This document shows positions 60,093-64,000 of a stretch of 64,000 bases of DNA, piece by piece. Below the pieces are notes generated by a model that saw only the letters and a list, made by a program, of their open reading frames with translations, was not told the origin of the DNA and did not search any database. The stretch's first letter is position 1. Each line of letters opens with the position of its first letter. A program made the translations under genes and the position numbers. This stretch comes from Gyromitra esculenta (taxonomy: Eukaryota; Ascomycota; Pezizomycetes; Pezizales; Discinaceae), in contig JBCAML010000012.1 in the NCBI GenBank assembly GCA_038503075.1, positions 930,001-994,000 on the forward strand. The letters run 5' to 3'.

Positions 60093-61181
60093 TCAAAGCT
60101 TTGTAGCCCACGCATTATGCACGATATAATGCACTGCAATGTCCCCCTTCTCATTGACCTCCAAATCGTCCGCTTCCTCCAGAACCTCGTCAAACTCCTC
60201 CCTCAAGTCCTACCCACCCACCCACACTCAGTCTCATCCTCACAGCCCCATAAGCCAGGCCAGGACAGGGAAACTCACATCCTTCACCCCGTCGCTCAGA
60301 TTCGAAATATTACTCAGCGTGCCCAACCGCCTCCACAGCGCCTCCTTATCCAGCCAGATCTTGACCTCGAAGATCTTCTCCTGCAGCGGACCGAACAGAT
60401 CCTGATTCCTGAACGCCGCAGCCCACGCCGCGTTCTTGTAGCGCGGCGACGCATCAGTTGTGTATTTCCAGTTAATGGCCCGCAACGCGCCCTCCCAGCG
60501 GGTTTTCGCCGGATACTCCCGCGTCTGATTATAGTCCTCCACGTTCCAGATCAGTCCGACTCTGGCCCCTTTTTTCAGCGTCCTCGCAATCGCCGCAAGC
60601 GCCTGCGTGTTTGCAAACCTATATCTCACGCGCACGCACACCCCGCACCCCCCCACACACCCATCGTTAAACCCGTCAACATCCCAAAAAAAAAAAGAAA
60701 GGGAGGGGGGGAGGGGTTCATAGCGACTCATATCTACCAATGAAAAGCCTATCCATCACTCAGCCCTCGCTCCTCAACGTTTGCTCTTCAGGGAATAACA
60801 TATGTATAAAAAAAAAGCAAAAAACATCACCTGCGCAACAACGACCGCATCCGCCCACCCATCCGGCACCGGCACGAACGCCGCATCGCCCTCCAGCACC
60901 TGCACTCCCGGCAGCCGCTTCGCCTTCAGCGTGGCAATCATGCTGCGGTGCGGCTCCACCGCGACTATCTGGTAGCGCTCGTCGCGCGCCGCTAGGAGCT
61001 CAGTGAACTTGCCCGTGCCCGCCGCGAGATCGAGGATGCGTGCGCGCGGGACGCCCGAGACGTGTAGCTGCGTGAGGAGGTGATCGACGGCCGGCTTGAC
61101 GTAGGAGGGCCGGTAGGCGTCGTATGCGTAGGCGGCGGAAAAGCCGGTGATGGCGTTGGGATCCAGTGCGGTGGTGCTCAT
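60093..61181 (-). CDS. SAM-dependent methyltransferase with an 11-nt microexon
   Basis: 272-residue class I methyltransferase. Exons: 61181-60831, 60748-60738, 60618-60279, 60209-60093, all phases closing. Motif I, RILDLAAGTGKFTELLA (about residues 48-64), binds S-adenosylmethionine; the acidic residue of motif II is in VAVEPHRSM. Including the 11-nt second exon gives VVVAQAFHWFANTQALAAIARTL, the conserved post-motif block of this fungal family, whereas skipping it would destroy that block and the frame. Later segments (GLIWNVEDY, then a C-terminal DDLEVNEKGDIAVHY) also match the family, which is often annotated as trans-aconitate-methyltransferase-like; the substrate is unknown. I start at MSTTALDPNAITGF because the preceding in-frame Met at 61247 adds only a run of six His from a GTG-type simple repeat. 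Confidence 0.85.
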
Positions 61182-61247
61182 CGCGCGGTGGTGGTGGTGG
61201 TGGTGGGATTTAGGGATTTTGAACGGGAGGGTGCGGAGGTGGTTCAT

Positions 61248-63382
61248 TTATTATGTATGGATTTGGGGGGGGGTGTGGAGGGGGGGGTTTTCTTTTTGTT
61301 GGCTGGTTGGTCGCCTTATCGGTGCGAGATGTTGTGATGATCATTGATGGCTTGGCGGGGCGTGGGTTTGCCGGGATAACCGATGGTTATATAGTCAACA
61401 GGGGCGGTAAACCCTGAACCCGGGATTAATTTACGTAGCTGTTCCTGCTCTGGAATGCCGTCCATAGACTTCCATTGGCGGCCTGGTGTCGAGAGATGCG
61501 TGGTGGCTGCGGGGGATAGGAGAGTGTAGATGTACGCCAAGGTGCAGAGACGTATATGGCAATGGAGACTAGGTAGAGTAGTAACTAGGATGATGCTTAT
61601 GTTTACTTGAAGCTCTTTTACCAAGTCGCGCCAAGTAAAATTGCTTCTTTTAAGCAGCTAACTGGTCTGGCTGCGGTACAGGATCATAGCTGTATTCAAT
61701 CCTACCCGAGCATCTCACAAGGCCTAGCGGGAATGCCAAAACTTACTGTCGTGAATTATCAACTGTCAGTGCTTCTGCTGGGCACTCGTCTTTCTAGAGA
61801 ATAGGCATAGTTGATATAGTGTGCACGCCAGCTCATCTCCGGAAAACTTCCAGCTTAATTGAGAGGACTGACTTGACGGGCGGCGAGGGATATCTAATCA
61901 AGAGAAGATCCATTTGCTTCCGAGTCATTGATACTGCTCTCGATGATAGATCTCAGACGATGAAAAGATTCTCTCTCGGTGTTAAGCAGTTCGATCGTGA
62001 AGGCTTTTTTTTATGTTTCCGAAAGCTTAAGCAGCTGGCGTTTTTAGAGCAGAAAGAAAGACCCTGTTTATCCATGCTAGAAACTACCGTTAGAGTAGTT
62101 TCCCTGAAGCGAGAGGACCCGAAAACCTTCCTTTTTTTCCTGAGAAAATCTAATATGCCGTTGAATGAAGGAGGACAACGTAGGAAACGAACCCAAACCT
62201 CCCATAGTAGCCAGTCATCCAGGGCTTGATTCCGCGGAAGCCCCCACGAGCTAGAATACTGCAGATATATATTCGGGAGGTACGTGAGGCGAAACAGACA
62301 TCTATATATACGTGGCTCTGACCTGATGCCTAGGCTTTAAACAGACGTCTAACAATCCTCTGTACATACATACATATACATATCCTTTACGTTTACTGAA
62401 ATCTAGAAGCTAAGCTCAGTCTTAATCCCCATCTGCTCCTTTAAGCTCGTTCGCATCCTTATCTCCGTTCATGGCCGGGCGAGGCTACCAAGCCTCTGGT
62501 GTGAAGGACAGATTCACACGAAGCTACCTGTACTCTACGCACATAGCCTAGTATATCTTCACGTCGCTAGGGGATGGACCACAAGAGACAAACGGAAAAC
62601 GATAGACTGAGATGATACGTATATGTATACTAGTTAGGCTCTAGTTACTTAGCTAGCTGTAGGGTGTACTCGTGTGAACAAAAACTTTACTAATCTCCAT
62701 ATGCATGGTGTGCAGCAACTTCTGGCATCTCTTCCCTTCTCATGCCATACCGAGGCCATAGAATGTTCGAATATATAGCATATTCTGTGTGTGCTAAACT
62801 AAATACAGTGCCAGGGCAGATACCTAGGTCTATAGAGAGATGTCTGCTACGAGCCAGTCCGATATCTGTCGTTTGTATGTTGGCAAGTATGTACGTACAG
62901 ATGCGTGCAAAAAAGCCGTGGGATGGTGGCTAAAATACAGCTTTTTATTAACCCACTTCCTACTAGAGCCACGTAGGTAGATGATTGTACATATGCGCGC
63001 CATGGCAGTTACGTACCTACACGATCACGTTTATACCGTACACATCTACGGTATCTATATATCAGCCATAACTAGGTCGAGTTCCTAATCGCGAGCTGCA
63101 CCAGACCTACGTGAAATTGCGCATTACTGCTTGTGTAGTGTGTGTATTCCAGGCCTATTTTGGATGGTAAGTAACAGAAAAACAGAAAAATTACAAAACA
63201 TATTTTCGCCAATCAGCAGCTGTTTGTCACACGGAGCTCCAAGTCACATAAATCTCTCTTCGTTCCAACTCGAAGTGCATGGGCAAACACCGCAGAACCA
63301 AAATTCAATCACTTCACAGCTTCCCGCTGAATCAACTCCGATAGCATCCAAAACCATAAAAAACAACAGAAGAAAAGACTAG
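61248..63382. other. 2.1-kb spacer with no convincing gene
   Basis: A plus-strand frame of 136 codons (61819-62229) starts with ATG but has no recognisable domain, no intron pattern and an unusual composition; I leave it uncalled. The rest is AT-rich with several palindromic TACGTA/ACATGTA-type motifs. Confidence 0.4.
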
Positions 63383-63972
63383 CTAGAGTCGGTCACCGAG
63401 GCCCCTGAACTGAATAAGATCCCCCACTATCGTCCAAAAAATAACTTCGTGGGGAACCTTAAAGAGGGCTGTAGCAGCTAGACGATCAAACGAGCGAACT
63501 CTCAGCGGCCGCTGAGCGCTGATGGCGCGTTGGTGGTACGTGTCACCATTCCATTTAAAATAAATACCAAAAGCCGTCAGAAACTCCTGGAGCTCAAAAC
63601 GACTGGCCAGTCCCGGGGTCTCAGCGCCGTTCCAGCGACGTAGATACACCACGAGCTCGCTGTCGAACTCGACAAACCGCGTGGCCGAAAATCCAGAGAA
63701 TTCAGAAAAGTTTATCATCCCGTATGTGGAGAATTGGGGTGCGGGTGCGGCCTCGCCGGCAGGACCTGGTGGTCCCGGCGGTCCTGTGGCTCCTGAACCA
63801 AAAAAAAAAAGTCACCATAAGTAATGGCAGAGGAGGAGGAGCGGGTTCACTTTTGCATACCAGTTTCGCCCTTCTCACCTTGAGGGCCATTGTAACTTGG
63901 AGGCGGCGCGGTGGCTGCTGCAAGGGCCTGTTCGAAAGCTTCAGCGAACCCTGGGCTAGCCCACAGAGACAT
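63383..63972 (-). CDS. Small collagen-like (Gly-X-Y) protein
   Basis: 173 residues from two exons, 63972-63861 and 63792-63383, in phase. After an Ala-rich N-terminus (MSLWASPGFAEAFEQALAAA) there are eight uninterrupted Gly-X-Y triplets, GPQ GEK GET GAT GPP GPP GPA GEA, at about residues 31-54. The 68-nt intron falls exactly inside this run, and splicing keeps the triplet register, which supports the gene model. The remaining about 110 residues (from FSEFSGFSATRFVEF to GDLIQFRGLGDRL) are probably a folded domain I do not recognise. No signal peptide or transmembrane segment is evident. Collagen-like repeats occur in a minority of fungal proteins and can form trimers; whether so short a run does is uncertain. 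Expression is unproven. Confidence 0.7.
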
Positions 63973-64000
63973 TATGATAGCGGTTGGGGTTCTCGGCGGC

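Noticed and set aside
61182..61247. N-terminal extension of the methyltransferase containing six His, resembling a purification tag
   Set aside because: The His run is read from a GTG/CAC simple repeat in the leader; the later ATG fits the family start.
61819..62229. Plus-strand 136-codon frame
   Set aside because: No recognisable domain, intron or homologous motif; length is compatible with chance.
1..64000. tRNA, rRNA, CRISPR array or LTR retrotransposon
   Set aside because: I looked for A/B-box pairs, rRNA-like stretches, regularly spaced repeats and reverse-transcriptase or integrase motifs and found none; a covariance-model scan could still reveal small RNAs.

Overview
The window is nuclear DNA of a filamentous ascomycete (Pezizomycotina). 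Genes carry many short spliceosomal introns (mostly 48-120 nt, GT..AG, CTAAC/CTGAC-like branch sites). The housekeeping proteins are fungal orthologues: Icp55, Vps45, Brr2, the CPSase-ATCase pyrimidine protein, eIF3b, Rrn6, Emw1/TTC27 and Sen15. Large NACHT-ankyrin (NLR-like) receptors are present. Intron richness and wide AT-leaning spacers would fit an early-diverging class such as Pezizomycetes or Orbiliomycetes, but that placement is inference. Exon-intron models were built by hand. For nearly every multi-exon gene all exon lengths sum in frame and the junctions restore family motifs.

Layout. 1-15.3 kb is housekeeping: SEN15 (-) and ICP55 (+) diverge from an 81-bp spacer, followed by VPS45 (+) and BRR2 (+). 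15.3-32.9 kb is accessory: a gene-poor spacer with a minisatellite, then two paralogous NACHT-ankyrin genes, both on the minus strand. NLR1 (about 18.9-23.2 kb) has one in-frame TAG where its paralogue has Trp. NLR2 (27.1-31.8 kb) is open throughout. A 420-bp non-autonomous hAT-type element with a perfect 8-bp target-site duplication lies between them. 32.9-40.2 kb is the nine-exon pyrimidine-synthesis gene. 40.2-48.6 kb holds two foldback elements, a BTB protein with three H-type-lectin repeats, an F-box/ankyrin protein and an ATP-grasp enzyme. 49-61.2 kb is housekeeping again: EMW1, eIF3b, RRN6 and a SAM methyltransferase containing an 11-nt microexon. 61.2-64 kb is mostly empty, ending with a small collagen-like protein.

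How the genes relate. The housekeeping genes serve unrelated processes: tRNA splicing, mitochondrial protein maturation, vacuolar fusion, pre-mRNA splicing, pyrimidine synthesis, translation initiation and Pol I initiation. The accessory genes share a theme of repeat-based recognition (ankyrin, lectin) joined to signalling or ubiquitin-adaptor modules (NACHT, BTB, F-box). This is the usual make-up of fungal non-self-recognition repertoires, although no function is shown by the sequence alone. The most interesting items are the BTB-lectin fusion, the single nonsense codon in NLR1, the P-loop encoded on a 25-nt exon in both NLRs, and the hAT element.
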